Positions 9,520 to 18,151 of a DNA stretch of 64,000 nucleotides are shown piece by piece. How positions within the stretch are numbered: position 1 is the first letter of the stretch; every line of letters begins with the position of its first letter. The position numbers were made by a program, and so were the translations under genes. The notes below the pieces were generated by a model, which was not told the DNA's origin, made no database searches, and was given only the letters and a program-made list of their open reading frames with translations. This stretch comes from Mycobacterium sp. NBC_00419 (GTDB lineage: Bacteria > Actinomycetota > Actinomycetes > Mycobacteriales > Mycobacteriaceae): contig NZ_CP107931.1 in assembly GCF_036023875.1 (NCBI RefSeq), positions 5,208,001 to 5,272,000 on the forward strand, written 5' to 3'.

Positions 9520-10419
9520 CTAGTCGAGCAGTACCGACTTGATCTGGACGTCGGTCTTCGGCTTGCCGTCCGGGCCGCCGTCGGCCACCCCGGCGGCCGC
9601 GATCTTGTCCAGCGTCGCCAGGCCGGTCGCGTCGATCGTGCCGAACACGGTGTAGTTCGGCGGCAGCTGCGAATCCTTGTAGACCAGGAAGAACTGGCTG
9701 CCGTTGGTGTTCGGGCCGGCATTGGCCATCGCCAGCGATCCGCGCGGGTAGAGCACCGGCTTCTGCAACGCCGGGTCATCTTTGGCGTACTGATTGGTCG
9801 GGTACTCGTTGGCGAACTCGTAGCCCGGCCCGCCCGAGCCGCTGCCGGTCGGGTCACCGCACTGCAGCACGGCCAGCGACGGCGAGGTGGTCAGGCGGTG
9901 GCAGGGGGTGTCGTTGAAGAACCCCTTCTGGGCCAGGCTGACGAAGCTGTTGACGGTGCACGTCGCCTCGCCGTTGTTCAGCACCAGGCCGATGTTGCCC
10001 TGGTTGGTGGCCATGCTGACGCTGATGGTGGCCGGGTCGGTGGGCACCTTGCCGGTCTTGGGCGCCTCGACCGGCTTGCTGGCCGGTCCGGCAGACGGGT
10101 ACTGGCAGTTGGCACCGAGGTCGGCGGGCGCCTTGAAGGCGGGAAGCTGATCGGCGCCGCCACGGACCAGCGGGGTCGCCCCGGCCGGCGCAGCTGCCGG
10201 GCTGGAGGGCGCCGACGATGCAGCGGTGCTGGTGTCGTCGTCCTTCTTGTCCTTGTCGGTCAGGACGAAGGTCACGACCAACGCCACCGCCGCGGCGACC
10301 GCCACGATTCCGCCGACGATGGCCAGCAGCCGGCGTCGCTTGGCCTGTTGTTCCCGGCGCTCCAGCTGCCGCTCGAGTTTGCGCTTGGCCGTTTCGCGTC
10401 GCTGTTTGTTGGTGGGCAC
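9520..10419 (-). CDS. ppiB: Peptidyl-prolyl cis-trans isomerase PpiB (membrane-anchored cyclophilin)
   Basis: A 299-residue cyclophilin that should speed proline isomerisation in exported proteins. A basic, Lys/Arg/Gln-rich N-terminal helix (about 1-32) precedes one transmembrane segment (IVGGIVAVAAAVALVVTFVL), a Ser/Ala/Pro linker and a C-terminal cyclophilin domain with TPCHRL, VLQCGDPTGSGSGGPGY and NGSQFF. The GTG at 10419 gives a start (VPTNKQRRETAKRKLERQ) closely like that of the M. tuberculosis ppiB product as I remember it; longer forms would run into the divergent hydrolase gene. Gene order with relA and hisS also matches. It shares its cyclophilin domain with the adjacent 8503-9513 gene. 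Confidence 0.93.
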   Translation of the reverse strand: MPTNKQRRETAKRKLERQLERREQQAKRRRLLAIVGGIVAVAAAVALVVTFVLTDKDKKDDDTSTAASSAPSSPAAAPAGATPLVRGGADQLPAFKAPADLGANCQYPSAGPASKPVEAPKTGKVPTDPATISVSMATNQGNIGLVLNNGEATCTVNSFVSLAQKGFFNDTPCHRLTTSPSLAVLQCGDPTGSGSGGPGYEFANEYPTNQYAKDDPALQKPVLYPRGSLAMANAGPNTNGSQFFLVYKDSQLPPNYTVFGTIDATGLATLDKIAAAGVADGGPDGKPKTDVQIKSVLLD

Positions 10420-10533
10420 CGCGGTGAGCCTCCGTCGTGCAGTCAGTCGGGTTGAGTCGGCAACGAGTGTGCCAGCTGATCCTGAGGTGAGGGGCCGCGA
10501 CCCACACGAACAGCGGATGGGAGACTGGATGGC

Positions 10534-11187
10534 GTGTTGCTCACCGGGTTCCCGGCCGGCATGTTGGCGTGTAACTGCTACGTGCTGGCCCCGCGCAAGG
10601 GGTCGGACGCCATCGTCGTCGACCCCGGTCAGCGCGCGATGGGGACGTTGCGGCGCATCCTCGACGAGAACCGGCTCACCCCGGCAGCGGTGTTGTTGAC
10701 CCACGGCCACATCGACCACATCTGGTCGGCGCAGAAGGTGGCCGACACCTACGGCTGCCCGGCGTTCATCCATCCCGAGGACCGGCATATGCTGGCCGAC
10801 CCCATCAGGGGTCTCGGTCCCCGGCTGGGCCAGCTGGCGCTCGGGGCGCTGTTCCGTGAACCCAAGCAGGTGGTCGAACTCGACCGCGACGGCGCCGTGC
10901 TGGACTTCGGTGGCCTCGCCGTCACCGTCGACCACACACCCGGGCATACCCGAGGGTCGGTGGTGTTCCGGGTGGAGAATCACCTCTTCACCGGTGACAC
11001 CCTGTTCAAACAGTCGGTCGGCCGCACCGACCTGCCCGGCGGCAGCGGCAACGCGCTGCTGACCTCCATCGTCGACAAACTGCTGGTGCTCGACGATGAC
11101 ACCCTGGTGTTCCCCGGCCATGGCGAATCGAGCACCATCGGTCTCGAGCGCCGCACCAACCCGTTCCTCGAAGGTCTGACTCTGTGA
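10534..11187 (+). CDS. Metallo-beta-lactamase fold hydrolase (glyoxalase II-like)
   Basis: A 217-residue binuclear-metal hydrolase. The metal-binding signature T-H-G-H-I-D-H is near residue 52, followed by the later His in [10 protein letters not shown], the Asp in FTGDTLF and the final His in [11 protein letters not shown]. This pattern fits hydroxyacylglutathione hydrolase/glyoxalase II relatives; mycobacteria lack glutathione, so the natural thioester (for example a mycothiol or other thioester) is uncertain. The GTG start is 114 bases from the divergent ppiB start. Its stop overlaps the hisS GTG by four bases, matching the Rv2581c-hisS arrangement. Confidence 0.92.
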   Translation: MLLTGFPAGMLACNCYVLAPRKGSDAIVVDPGQRAMGTLRRILDENRLTPAAVLLTHGHIDHIWSAQKVADTYGCPAFIHPEDRHMLADPIRGLGPRLGQLALGALFREPKQVVELDRDGAVLDFGGLAVTVDHTPGHTRGSVVFRVENHLFTGDTLFKQSVGRTDLPGGSGNALLTSIVDKLLVLDDDTLVFPGHGESSTIGLERRTNPFLEGLTL

Positions 11188-12443
11188 GCGAATTCCAGGC
11201 ACCCAAGGGTGTCCCCGATTACCTGCCGCCCGAGTCGGCCGAGTTCGTCGCTGTCCGCGACGGCCTGCTGACCGCGGCCCGCCGCGCCGGCTACGGCGAT
11301 ATCGAGCTGCCGATCTTTGAGGACACCGCCCTGTTCGCCCGCGGGGTGGGCGAGTCCACCGACGTGGTGTCCAAGGAGATGTACACCTTCGCCGACCGCG
11401 GCGAACGGTCGGTGACGCTGCGCCCGGAGGGCACCGCCGGCGTCATGCGCGCGGTGATCGAGCACGGCCTGGACCGCGGCGCGCTGCCGGTCAAGCTCTG
11501 CTACGCCGGGCCGTTCTTCCGCTACGAACGCCCGCAGGCCGGCCGCTACCGCCAGCTGCAGCAGGTCGGTATCGAGGCGATCGGGGTCGACGACCCGGCT
11601 CTGGACGCCGAGGTGATCGCGATCGCCGACGCCGGCTTCCGCTCGCTCGGCCTGGACGGCTTCCGGCTCGAGATCACCTCGCTGGGTGACGACACCTGCC
11701 GCCCGCAGTATCGCGAGCTGCTGCAGGAGTTCCTGTTCAAGCTGGATCTCGACGAGGACACCCGCCGGCGCGCCGAGATCAACCCGCTGCGGGTGCTCGA
11801 TGACAAGCGCCCGCACATGAAGGAGATGACGGCCGGCGCGCCGGTCATGCTGGACCACCTCTCCGATGTCGCCAAAGCGCACTTCGAGACGGTGCTAGCC
11901 CACCTCGACGCGCTCGGGGTGCCGTATGTGATCAACCCGCGGATGGTGCGCGGGCTGGACTACTACACCAAGACCACCTTCGAATTCGTGCACGACGGTC
12001 TGGGTGCGCAGTCCGGGATCGGTGGCGGCGGCCGCTATGACGGGCTGATGCGTCAGCTCGGTGGCCAGGACCTGTCGGGGATCGGCTTCGGGCTGGGTGT
12101 CGACCGCACCGTGCTGGCGCTGCGGGCCGAAGGTAAGACGGTGGGCAACACCAGCCGCTGCGAGGTGTTCGGGGTGCCGCTGGGGGAGCAGGCCAAGCTG
12201 GCGCTGGCGACGATCGCGGCCAGGCTGCGGGCCTCGGGTGTGCGGGTCGATCTGGCCTACGGCGACCGCGGCATCAAGGGTGCGATGCGTGCGGCCGACC
12301 GTTCGGGTGCCCGCTTCGCGCTGGTCGCGGGGGACCGGGACATCGAGGCAGGCACCGTCGGCATCAAGGACCTGTCCAACGGCGAACAGGTCGACGTGGC
12401 GGTCGACGCGGTGATCGCCGAGGTTCTCGCAAGGCTGACCTAG
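11184..12443 (+). CDS. hisS: Histidyl-tRNA synthetase
   Basis: A class II aminoacyl-tRNA synthetase of 419 residues that charges tRNA-His in the cytoplasm. Motif 2 ([22 protein letters not shown]), the histidine-specific [13 protein letters not shown] segment and the glycine-rich [17 protein letters not shown] are present, with a C-terminal anticodon-binding domain (about 330-419). The length is typical of bacterial HisRS. Translation is probably coupled to the upstream hydrolase through the GTGA overlap. Confidence 0.98.
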   Translation: MSEFQAPKGVPDYLPPESAEFVAVRDGLLTAARRAGYGDIELPIFEDTALFARGVGESTDVVSKEMYTFADRGERSVTLRPEGTAGVMRAVIEHGLDRGALPVKLCYAGPFFRYERPQAGRYRQLQQVGIEAIGVDDPALDAEVIAIADAGFRSLGLDGFRLEITSLGDDTCRPQYRELLQEFLFKLDLDEDTRRRAEINPLRVLDDKRPHMKEMTAGAPVMLDHLSDVAKAHFETVLAHLDALGVPYVINPRMVRGLDYYTKTTFEFVHDGLGAQSGIGGGGRYDGLMRQLGGQDLSGIGFGLGVDRTVLALRAEGKTVGNTSRCEVFGVPLGEQAKLALATIAARLRASGVRVDLAYGDRGIKGAMRAADRSGARFALVAGDRDIEAGTVGIKDLSNGEQVDVAVDAVIAEVLARLT

Positions 12444-12542
12444 TCGCTGCGCGCGGCGCGACTTACCGAATTCTCACGAGATTCTTGGCTGTACACAGGT
12501 GTTTACGGGAACTGCGCCCGGTCGGTGGTGCGTTTGCTGGAT

Positions 12543-13001
12543 ATGACCATCGAGTTCGGTGCTGAACTTATCGAGCGTTACCTGCGCACCCGGCAGGTGC
12601 GGTACTTCCGGGGCCACCACGACGACGAGTTCTTCTTCCTCGTCAACGCCTACCACGGCAGGCTGCACGTGCACCTCGAACCGTGCGGCCCCGACCGGCG
12701 CATGGTGAAGATCAGCATCACCGCCGAGCGTTACTACCCGGCCGCCGCGCGCGCCACGGTGGCGGCGTTGGCGGCGCAGTGGAATCGCTGCGATCCGCCG
12801 GCAACGGCCGTGGTGTTCGCATCGTCGGATCCTCGACTGGTCGGGGTGGCCGCCCAACGCCGCTACAACGGTTCGGTGGACACGGATTTCGGCGCCGTCG
12901 TCGACGACACCATCCAGTCGGCGATCGACTTGTTCGGCCGGTTGAAGGCGTCGGTCAGTGCCGCACCCGGCGGCACGACGCATCTGCTCGACGCGGGCTG
13001 A
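12543..13001 (+). CDS. YbjN-like hypothetical protein
   Basis: A 152-residue cytoplasmic protein without signal peptide or membrane segment. The sequence around RYFRGHHDDEFFFLVN and LHVHLEPCGPD resembles the YbjN/type III secretion chaperone-like fold used in small bacterial regulators; this assignment is tentative. The ATG at 12543 or a GTG 18 bases upstream are possible starts; neither has a strong ribosome binding site. It sits 100 bases downstream of hisS in the same direction and converges with the DUF2330 gene. Confidence 0.7.
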   Translation: MTIEFGAELIERYLRTRQVRYFRGHHDDEFFFLVNAYHGRLHVHLEPCGPDRRMVKISITAERYYPAAARATVAALAAQWNRCDPPATAVVFASSDPRLVGVAAQRRYNGSVDTDFGAVVDDTIQSAIDLFGRLKASVSAAPGGTTHLLDAG

Positions 13002-13004
13002 GCC

Positions 13005-14030
13005 TCACCGCGCCGAGCGCCGGTGACGCAGGATCAACCCGGCGCCGACGGCCGCAGCCAGCACAGCGACGAGCACCGAGGCACCCACAGCCCACAACAG
13101 GGCAGTGTCGTCCTCGGCATCGCCGTGCCGGATCACCCGTTGGTAGGGCTCGTCGGTGGGCGCCGGGCCGAACGTGAAGTCGGTGGCGATCGCGGCGGGG
13201 TCGGTGATTGTCGTCGAGATCTTCGTCAGATACGGGTTGGTGGCACTCAACTCGGTCAGCGTCTGGTCGCTGGTGCGCCCCTGCACCGGGCCTGCAAAGT
13301 CCACCGTGACCGCCTGTCCGGCGGCGTCGGCGTCGGTGCGCTGCATCCGGTGGCGGGCCAACGTGTAGACCGTGACGTGCTGAGTGTCCTTGGCGGCGGC
13401 CGACATTCGCATCGGGTACACCAGCTCATCGGAGTCGAAGTCCAGCCGCACCGGATCCAGCTGGCCGTTGAGCGGCTTCTCGCCGGTGAGCCGCATCGCC
13501 ACGAACGACCAGCCCTCGCGCAGATACGGGTCGAGCTGCGCGGTCACCTCCTGGCGCATGGAGTAGCCGTGCTTGTCGAGCCAGCTGCGCACGCCAGTCA
13601 GGTCGCCGCCGGACAGTGTGGTGGCCTCCAACGGCCCGAGCTGCACCTGCGCCACGACGGTCGGCGCGCCCCCAGGCGCCGCACCGGCCTCATCGAGATC
13701 GGTCCGGGTGTTGCGGCCGGGTTCCACCTTCGGGGCGCTCAGCCGCGCCAGTTCGCTGAACAGATCGGGGCCGGCAGTACCGGCCACCGCCGGGGTCGGG
13801 GTCGGCACGATCAGCCCGGCGTTGTCGGCAATGGACGTCACGTCCAGCGACATCACGATGGTCTCGTTGCCGCCATCGAGAGCGACCAGGGCCTGCTCGC
13901 CGGTGACTCTGGCATCCACATCGGGACTCACGATGCCGCCGCAGGCACACGCCCCGGCGGGCCCGCCCGGCCCAACGACCAGCATTCCGGCAGCCAGCAG
14001 GCCCGCCGCGGTCAGCCGCACCCAGCGCAT
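13005..14030 (-). CDS. DUF2330 domain secreted/membrane protein
   Basis: A 341-residue exported protein. A signal peptide (about 1-27, ending AGA-CACGG) is followed by the CACGG cysteine pair typical of DUF2330 proteins, an extracytoplasmic beta-rich region, and a C-terminal transmembrane helix (LLWAVGASVLVAVLAAAVGAGLIL) with a short basic tail (RHRRSAR). The topology is therefore type I, with the bulk outside. Function is unknown for the family. It lies 14 bases downstream of the two-helix membrane protein gene in the same direction, so they are probably co-transcribed. Confidence 0.87.
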   Translation of the reverse strand: MRWVRLTAAGLLAAGMLVVGPGGPAGACACGGIVSPDVDARVTGEQALVALDGGNETIVMSLDVTSIADNAGLIVPTPTPAVAGTAGPDLFSELARLSAPKVEPGRNTRTDLDEAGAAPGGAPTVVAQVQLGPLEATTLSGGDLTGVRSWLDKHGYSMRQEVTAQLDPYLREGWSFVAMRLTGEKPLNGQLDPVRLDFDSDELVYPMRMSAAAKDTQHVTVYTLARHRMQRTDADAAGQAVTVDFAGPVQGRTSDQTLTELSATNPYLTKISTTITDPAAIATDFTFGPAPTDEPYQRVIRHGDAEDDTALLWAVGASVLVAVLAAAVGAGLILRHRRSAR

Positions 14031-14044
14031 CACGACATGATGCC

Positions 14045-14596
14045 TCAGCTCGGCGGGCCGTGGACCGCGGTTGTGAGCACCGAATCCAGATCGCCGAGCC
14101 CGCCGGTGAACGGATTGCCACGCACCAGGGTGTAGGTCGCCTCCGGTGTCTGAGCGACCAGCTTGGGTGAACTCGAACCCAGCTGCATGCGGCGGTGGAA
14201 ACTGACTGCCGCCAGCGGAGCCAGTGGCCGCCCGTCGGCGTCGAGATAGACCCGGGCGGCTCGGTCGAACACCGCGACGGGGCGGTAACGGCTCACCGGA
14301 ATCGAGCGGCTGCCCCGGATGCGGCGCACGATCGCCACGGTGACCGCCGCGGCGACGATCCCGACGACCAGAAGGGCAGCACACAACGACGTCGGCAGAC
14401 CGGCACCGTGGCCGGCCGCGACAGCCGCGAGGGCGACCGCACCGAAGCCGCCGCACACCACGGCGAGTACACCGGATACGAACGCCAGGATCGCCGATGG
14501 GCCGTTGCCGCGGTCGATGACCAGAACCCGCGGGCCGTCCTCGGCGATCACCACACCGCCGACCTCGCGGAGAATGCTCGGTTCGTGCGGGCCCAT
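14045..14596 (-). CDS. Hypothetical two-helix membrane protein
   Basis: A 183-residue protein with two adjacent hydrophobic helices (roughly 30-55 and 63-88: AILAFVSGVLAVVCGGFGAVALAA and LCAALLVVGIVAAAVTVAIV) followed by an Arg-rich segment and a soluble C-terminal half. I do not recognise a family. The ATG at 14596 (MGPHEPS) is chosen because the longer frame overlaps urtE. It precedes the DUF2330 gene and may form a pair with it; no enzymatic motif is visible. Confidence 0.75.
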   Translation of the reverse strand: MGPHEPSILREVGGVVIAEDGPRVLVIDRGNGPSAILAFVSGVLAVVCGGFGAVALAAVAAGHGAGLPTSLCAALLVVGIVAAAVTVAIVRRIRGSRSIPVSRYRPVAVFDRAARVYLDADGRPLAPLAAVSFHRRMQLGSSSPKLVAQTPEATYTLVRGNPFTGGLGDLDSVLTTAVHGPPS

Positions 14597-14633
14597 GGCG
14601 GTGGAGTCTGCCACCGCGGCGGGTGGGCCGTCC

Positions 14634-15326
14634 CTAGATCGCCATCGCGGCGCGCACGTCGGCCTCCGACGCCGAGCCGCCCGCACCGCTGGACGTCACC
14701 CGGCCGGACTCCAGGATGTAGTACTGCTGAGCGGATTCCAGCGCGAAGCCGATGTGCTGCTCGACCAACAGGACACCGAGATCGCCCCGGCTCGTCAGGG
14801 CGGTGATGGCGGCCTCGATCTCGGCGACCACCGAGGGCTGGATGCCTTCGGTGGGCTCGTCGAGAATCAGGATCTTCGGTGTGGTGATCAGTGCGCGGGC
14901 GATCGCCAGCTGCTGGCGCTGGCCACCGGAGAGCAGCCCGGCGCGCCGGCCCAGCAGTTCCTTGAGCGCGGGGAACAGGTCGAGCTGTTCGTCGACGAGC
15001 TGCTTACCGTTCTTGCGACCGTCCGCGACCACCTGCAGGTTCTCGGCGGTGGTCAACTGGCCGAAGGACTGCTGACCCTGCGGCACGTAGGCCAGGCCGC
15101 GGGCCACCCGCGCGCTGGGACGCAGTTTGGTGACGTCCTCCCCGTCGAGCAGCACCTTGCCCGCCGAGCACTTGAGCAGACCCACCGCGGCACGCAGCAG
15201 GGTGGTCTTCCCCGCGCCGTTGTGGCCCATGACCGCGGCCACCCCGTCCGAGGGCACCTCGACGCTGACGCCGTGAATGACCTGCGACCGCCCGTAGCCG
15301 GTACGAACATCGATGAGTTCCAGCAT
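14634..15326 (-). CDS. urtE: Urea ABC transporter ATP-binding protein UrtE
   Basis: A 230-residue ABC ATPase of the branched-chain amino acid/urea (HAAT) type, the LivF-like subunit. Walker A is GHNGAGKTT, the signature is LSGGQRQQLAIARAL, Walker B is KILILDEPTEG with the switch His in VEQHIGF. The Q-loop sits at VPQGQQSFGQLT, typical for UrtE. Its ATG overlaps the urtD stop (TAATG). It is the last gene of the operon urtA-B-C-D-E and powers uptake of urea by the UrtBC channel. Confidence 0.95.
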   Translation of the reverse strand: MLELIDVRTGYGRSQVIHGVSVEVPSDGVAAVMGHNGAGKTTLLRAAVGLLKCSAGKVLLDGEDVTKLRPSARVARGLAYVPQGQQSFGQLTTAENLQVVADGRKNGKQLVDEQLDLFPALKELLGRRAGLLSGGQRQQLAIARALITTPKILILDEPTEGIQPSVVAEIEAAITALTSRGDLGVLLVEQHIGFALESAQQYYILESGRVTSSGAGGSASEADVRAAMAI

Positions 15327-16129
15327 TATTCGTCGGCCTCCAAATCGGAGGTCCCGGCCGCGGCGGTGCCGAGGTAGACCTCCTGCACCTTCGGGTTGGC
15401 TTGGACCTCGGCCACCGTGCCTTCGGCGATGACCTGCCCGCGGGCCAGCACCGTCACCGAGGTGGCGAACGCACGCATGAAGTCCATGTCGTGCTCGACG
15501 ACCACCACCGTGCGGGTGGAGCCGATGCGGCGCAACAGGTTTCCGGTCTCTTCGCGTTCCTCACCGCTCATTCCGGCAACCGGCTCGTCGAGCAGCAGGA
15601 CGTCGGCGTTCTGTACCAGCAGCATGCCGATCTCCAGCCACTGCTTCTGGCCGTGCGCCAGCACGCCGGCCGGCTGGTCGGCCAGGTCGGTCAGGCCGAT
15701 GGTCTCGAGGGCCTCCTCGATCGCCGGCAGGACTGCGCCACGCCTGCGCAACAACGTCCACCACGATCGACCCGCCCCGGCGGCGATATCGAGGTTCTGC
15801 AGCACGGTCAGTTGCTCGAAGACGCTGGCGGTCTGGAAGGTTCGGCCCACCCCGAGCCTGGCGATCTGGTGGACCTTCTTGCCGAGCAGGTCGGCGCCGG
15901 ACTTGTTCACCGATCCGCTGGCCGGTACCAGTCCGGTGATCGCGTCGATGACGGTGGTCTTGCCCGCGCCGTTGGGTCCGATCAGGAACCGCAGATCGCC
16001 CTGGAACAGCGTGAGGTCGACCCCGCTGACCGCCTTGAAGCCGTCGAAATCAACTGTCAGATCGCGAACTTCGAGGTATTCGCTGCCCATGCCGACATTG
16101 CCGCCGGCCATCGGTTCGGCGAGGGTCAT
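15326..16129 (-). CDS. urtD: Urea ABC transporter ATP-binding protein UrtD
   Basis: The LivG-like ATPase subunit, 267 residues. Walker A GPNGAGKTT, a signature region reading LAHGQKQWLEIGMLL (an atypical signature, LAHGQ, as is common in UrtD), Walker B DVLLLDEPVAGM and switch His VVEHDMDFMR. The ATG at 16129 overlaps the urtC stop by four bases (ATGA) and gives the usual UrtD length; the longer upstream frame lies inside urtC. Pairs with UrtE on the cytoplasmic face of the UrtBC permease. Confidence 0.95.
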   Translation of the reverse strand: MTLAEPMAGGNVGMGSEYLEVRDLTVDFDGFKAVSGVDLTLFQGDLRFLIGPNGAGKTTVIDAITGLVPASGSVNKSGADLLGKKVHQIARLGVGRTFQTASVFEQLTVLQNLDIAAGAGRSWWTLLRRRGAVLPAIEEALETIGLTDLADQPAGVLAHGQKQWLEIGMLLVQNADVLLLDEPVAGMSGEEREETGNLLRRIGSTRTVVVVEHDMDFMRAFATSVTVLARGQVIAEGTVAEVQANPKVQEVYLGTAAAGTSDLEADE

Positions 16130-17235
16130 GATGCGGCCCCGACTTTCTCGGCCTCGTCGAGCGGATCCGGGTCGGGCGCTGCGGGCGGCTCCGCCTTGCG
16201 CCGTCGCCTGCGCAGAAGCGTCCCGATTCCGGCCAGCCCGGCCGGGAAGAACCCGACGACGACGATGAACAGCAGACCCTGGGCGTAGGTCCAGCCCGAC
16301 GGAAACCGTTCGGAGAACGCGGTTTGCGCCCATGCGACCCCGACCGCGCCGAGGATCGGGCCCAGCAGTGTGGTCCGGCCGCCGATGGCCACCCCGATCA
16401 GGAACGCGATCGAGGGCACCACCCCGACCTGCGCCGGGGTGATGAAGCCAATGATCGGTGCGAACAGCGCACCGGCGATGCTGGCGAACAGCGCGGCCAG
16501 GGTGTAGGCCACCACCTTGATGTTGGCGGGGTCGTATCCCAGGAACCGGACCCGCTCCTCGCCGTCGCGCACCGCGACCAGCAGTTCGCCGTAGCGGCTG
16601 TGCATCAGCTGGCGTACCACCGCGACCACCACCAGCAGGGTGCCCGCCGCGATGAAGTACAGCATCTGCCGGTTCAGCGGGTCGGACAGCTTGAACCCGA
16701 AGAAGGTGCGAAAACCGTTGAGCCCGTTGCTACCACCGAGCGTGGACTGCCCAACGAGCAGGATGGCCAGCGCGGCGGCCAGGGCCTGGGACAGGATCGC
16801 GAAATACGCACCCTTGACCCGGCGCTTGAACACGCCGAGCCCCAGCAGGGCGGCGATCGCGGTGGGGATCACCACGATGGCGAACAACGTGAACGCCGCC
16901 GAGGAGAACGGCTCCCAATAGGCCGGCAGCGCAGGGATTCCCGCGATCTGCATGAAGTCGGGCACGGCCTGCTTGCGGACCTCGGCGTCGGCGATCTTGA
17001 GGTGCATACCCATCATGTAGGCGCCCAGGCCGAAGAACACGCCTTGGCCGAGGGTGAGCATGCCGCCGCGGCCCCAGGCCAGCCCGATGCCGGCGGCCAC
17101 GATGGCAAAGCACAGGTACTGACCCAGCAGGCCGAGTCGGAAGCTGCTGAGCACCGCGGGTGCCAGGCCGAACAGCACGGCAGCGGCGACGGCGAAACCC
17201 GCCCAGGTCTGCCAGCGTCCGATGACGCTTCTCAT
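16126..17235 (-). CDS. urtC: Urea ABC transporter permease UrtC
   Basis: A 369-residue LivM-like permease with about nine to ten hydrophobic segments, among them a family-typical GLAWGRGGMLTLGQGVFFGLGAYMMGMHLK stretch and VRDGEERVRFLGYDPANIKVVAYTLAA, the coupling region contacting the ATPases. The C-terminus is Pro/acid-rich and cytoplasmic. The ATG at 17235 overlaps the urtB stop (ATGA). With UrtB it forms the membrane channel for urea import. Confidence 0.95.
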   Translation of the reverse strand: MRSVIGRWQTWAGFAVAAAVLFGLAPAVLSSFRLGLLGQYLCFAIVAAGIGLAWGRGGMLTLGQGVFFGLGAYMMGMHLKIADAEVRKQAVPDFMQIAGIPALPAYWEPFSSAAFTLFAIVVIPTAIAALLGLGVFKRRVKGAYFAILSQALAAALAILLVGQSTLGGSNGLNGFRTFFGFKLSDPLNRQMLYFIAAGTLLVVVAVVRQLMHSRYGELLVAVRDGEERVRFLGYDPANIKVVAYTLAALFASIAGALFAPIIGFITPAQVGVVPSIAFLIGVAIGGRTTLLGPILGAVGVAWAQTAFSERFPSGWTYAQGLLFIVVVGFFPAGLAGIGTLLRRRRRKAEPPAAPDPDPLDEAEKVGAAS

Positions 17236-18116
17236 ACGAGACTCCTCGTCCGGACCGTGAACAAGCCCTGCGGGCGGACCTGCAGGAAGATCACGATGAT
17301 CACGAACACGATCACCTTGGCCAGCGACGCGGTGGTGCTGTACTCGATGAACGAGTTCAGCAGGCCCAGGGCGAACGCCGCGATGACGGTGCCCTTGATC
17401 TGTCCGAGTCCGCCGACCACGACCACCAGGAATGCGTCGATCAGATAGCTCTGCCCGATGGTCGAACTGGTGGATCCGATCAGGGTCAGCGCCACACCGG
17501 CGACGCTGGCCAGACCGGACCCGATGAAGAACGTGGTGATGTCGGTCTTGCGACTCGAGATGCCGCTGGTTTCGGCCAGGTCGCGGTTTTGCACCACCGC
17601 GCGGATTCGCCGGCCCAGTGGGCTGGTCTTCATCAGCAGCGTCAGGGCCACCACGGCGACGATGGCCAGCAGCAGGATGAAGATGCGGGTCTTGGGCACT
17701 ACGGCGCCCAGGATCTCCACACCGCCGGATAGCCACGACGGTGCGGTCACGTTCACCGCCGGAGCGCCGAAGATGCTGCGGGCGGCCTGCTGCAGGATCA
17801 GCCCGACGCCGAAGGTCACCAGCAGCGTGTCCAGCGGACGGTCATACATCCGCTGGATCAGCGTGACTTCCAGCAGCACTCCGAGTAGACCCCCGATCAC
17901 GAACCCGACGACGAGCGAAACGATTAGGGAGGCACCGGCATTCGAGATGACCTTCTGCACCACGTAAGCGGTGTAGCAGCCGACCATGATGAATTCGCCG
18001 TGCGCCATGTTGATGACGCCCATCTGACCGAAGGTCAGTGAGAGTCCGAGTGCAGCCAGCAACAGGATCGAGCCGAGGCTCAATCCCGTTGCCAGCTGTC
18101 CGACAAGGACATCCAT
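17232..18116 (-). CDS. urtB: Urea ABC transporter permease UrtB
   Basis: A 294-residue LivH-like permease with about eight membrane segments. Characteristic stretches are LGLSLTFGQMGVINMAHGEFIMVGCYTAYV near the N-terminus and the coupling loop RIRAVVQNRDLAETSGISSRKTDITTF. It lacks the long N-terminal periplasmic domain found in many proteobacterial UrtB proteins, as expected for actinobacteria. The gap to urtA is 35 bases; the downstream genes overlap, so urtBCDE are translationally coupled. Confidence 0.94.
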   Translation of the reverse strand: MDVLVGQLATGLSLGSILLLAALGLSLTFGQMGVINMAHGEFIMVGCYTAYVVQKVISNAGASLIVSLVVGFVIGGLLGVLLEVTLIQRMYDRPLDTLLVTFGVGLILQQAARSIFGAPAVNVTAPSWLSGGVEILGAVVPKTRIFILLLAIVAVVALTLLMKTSPLGRRIRAVVQNRDLAETSGISSRKTDITTFFIGSGLASVAGVALTLIGSTSSTIGQSYLIDAFLVVVVGGLGQIKGTVIAAFALGLLNSFIEYSTTASLAKVIVFVIIVIFLQVRPQGLFTVRTRSLV

Positions 18117-18151
18117 ACCGTGTTAGTTCCCCGTCGCTCTCTCGCTCCTGT

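Noticed and set aside
8293..10455. 720-codon plus-strand frame across the two cyclophilin genes
   Set aside because: Arg/Gly/Ala-rich antisense shadow; both cyclophilin genes are unmistakable on the minus strand.
12443..12462. Short GTCGC...GCGAC hairpin after hisS
   Set aside because: Only 5 bp of stem in very GC-rich sequence, no tail; could be chance.
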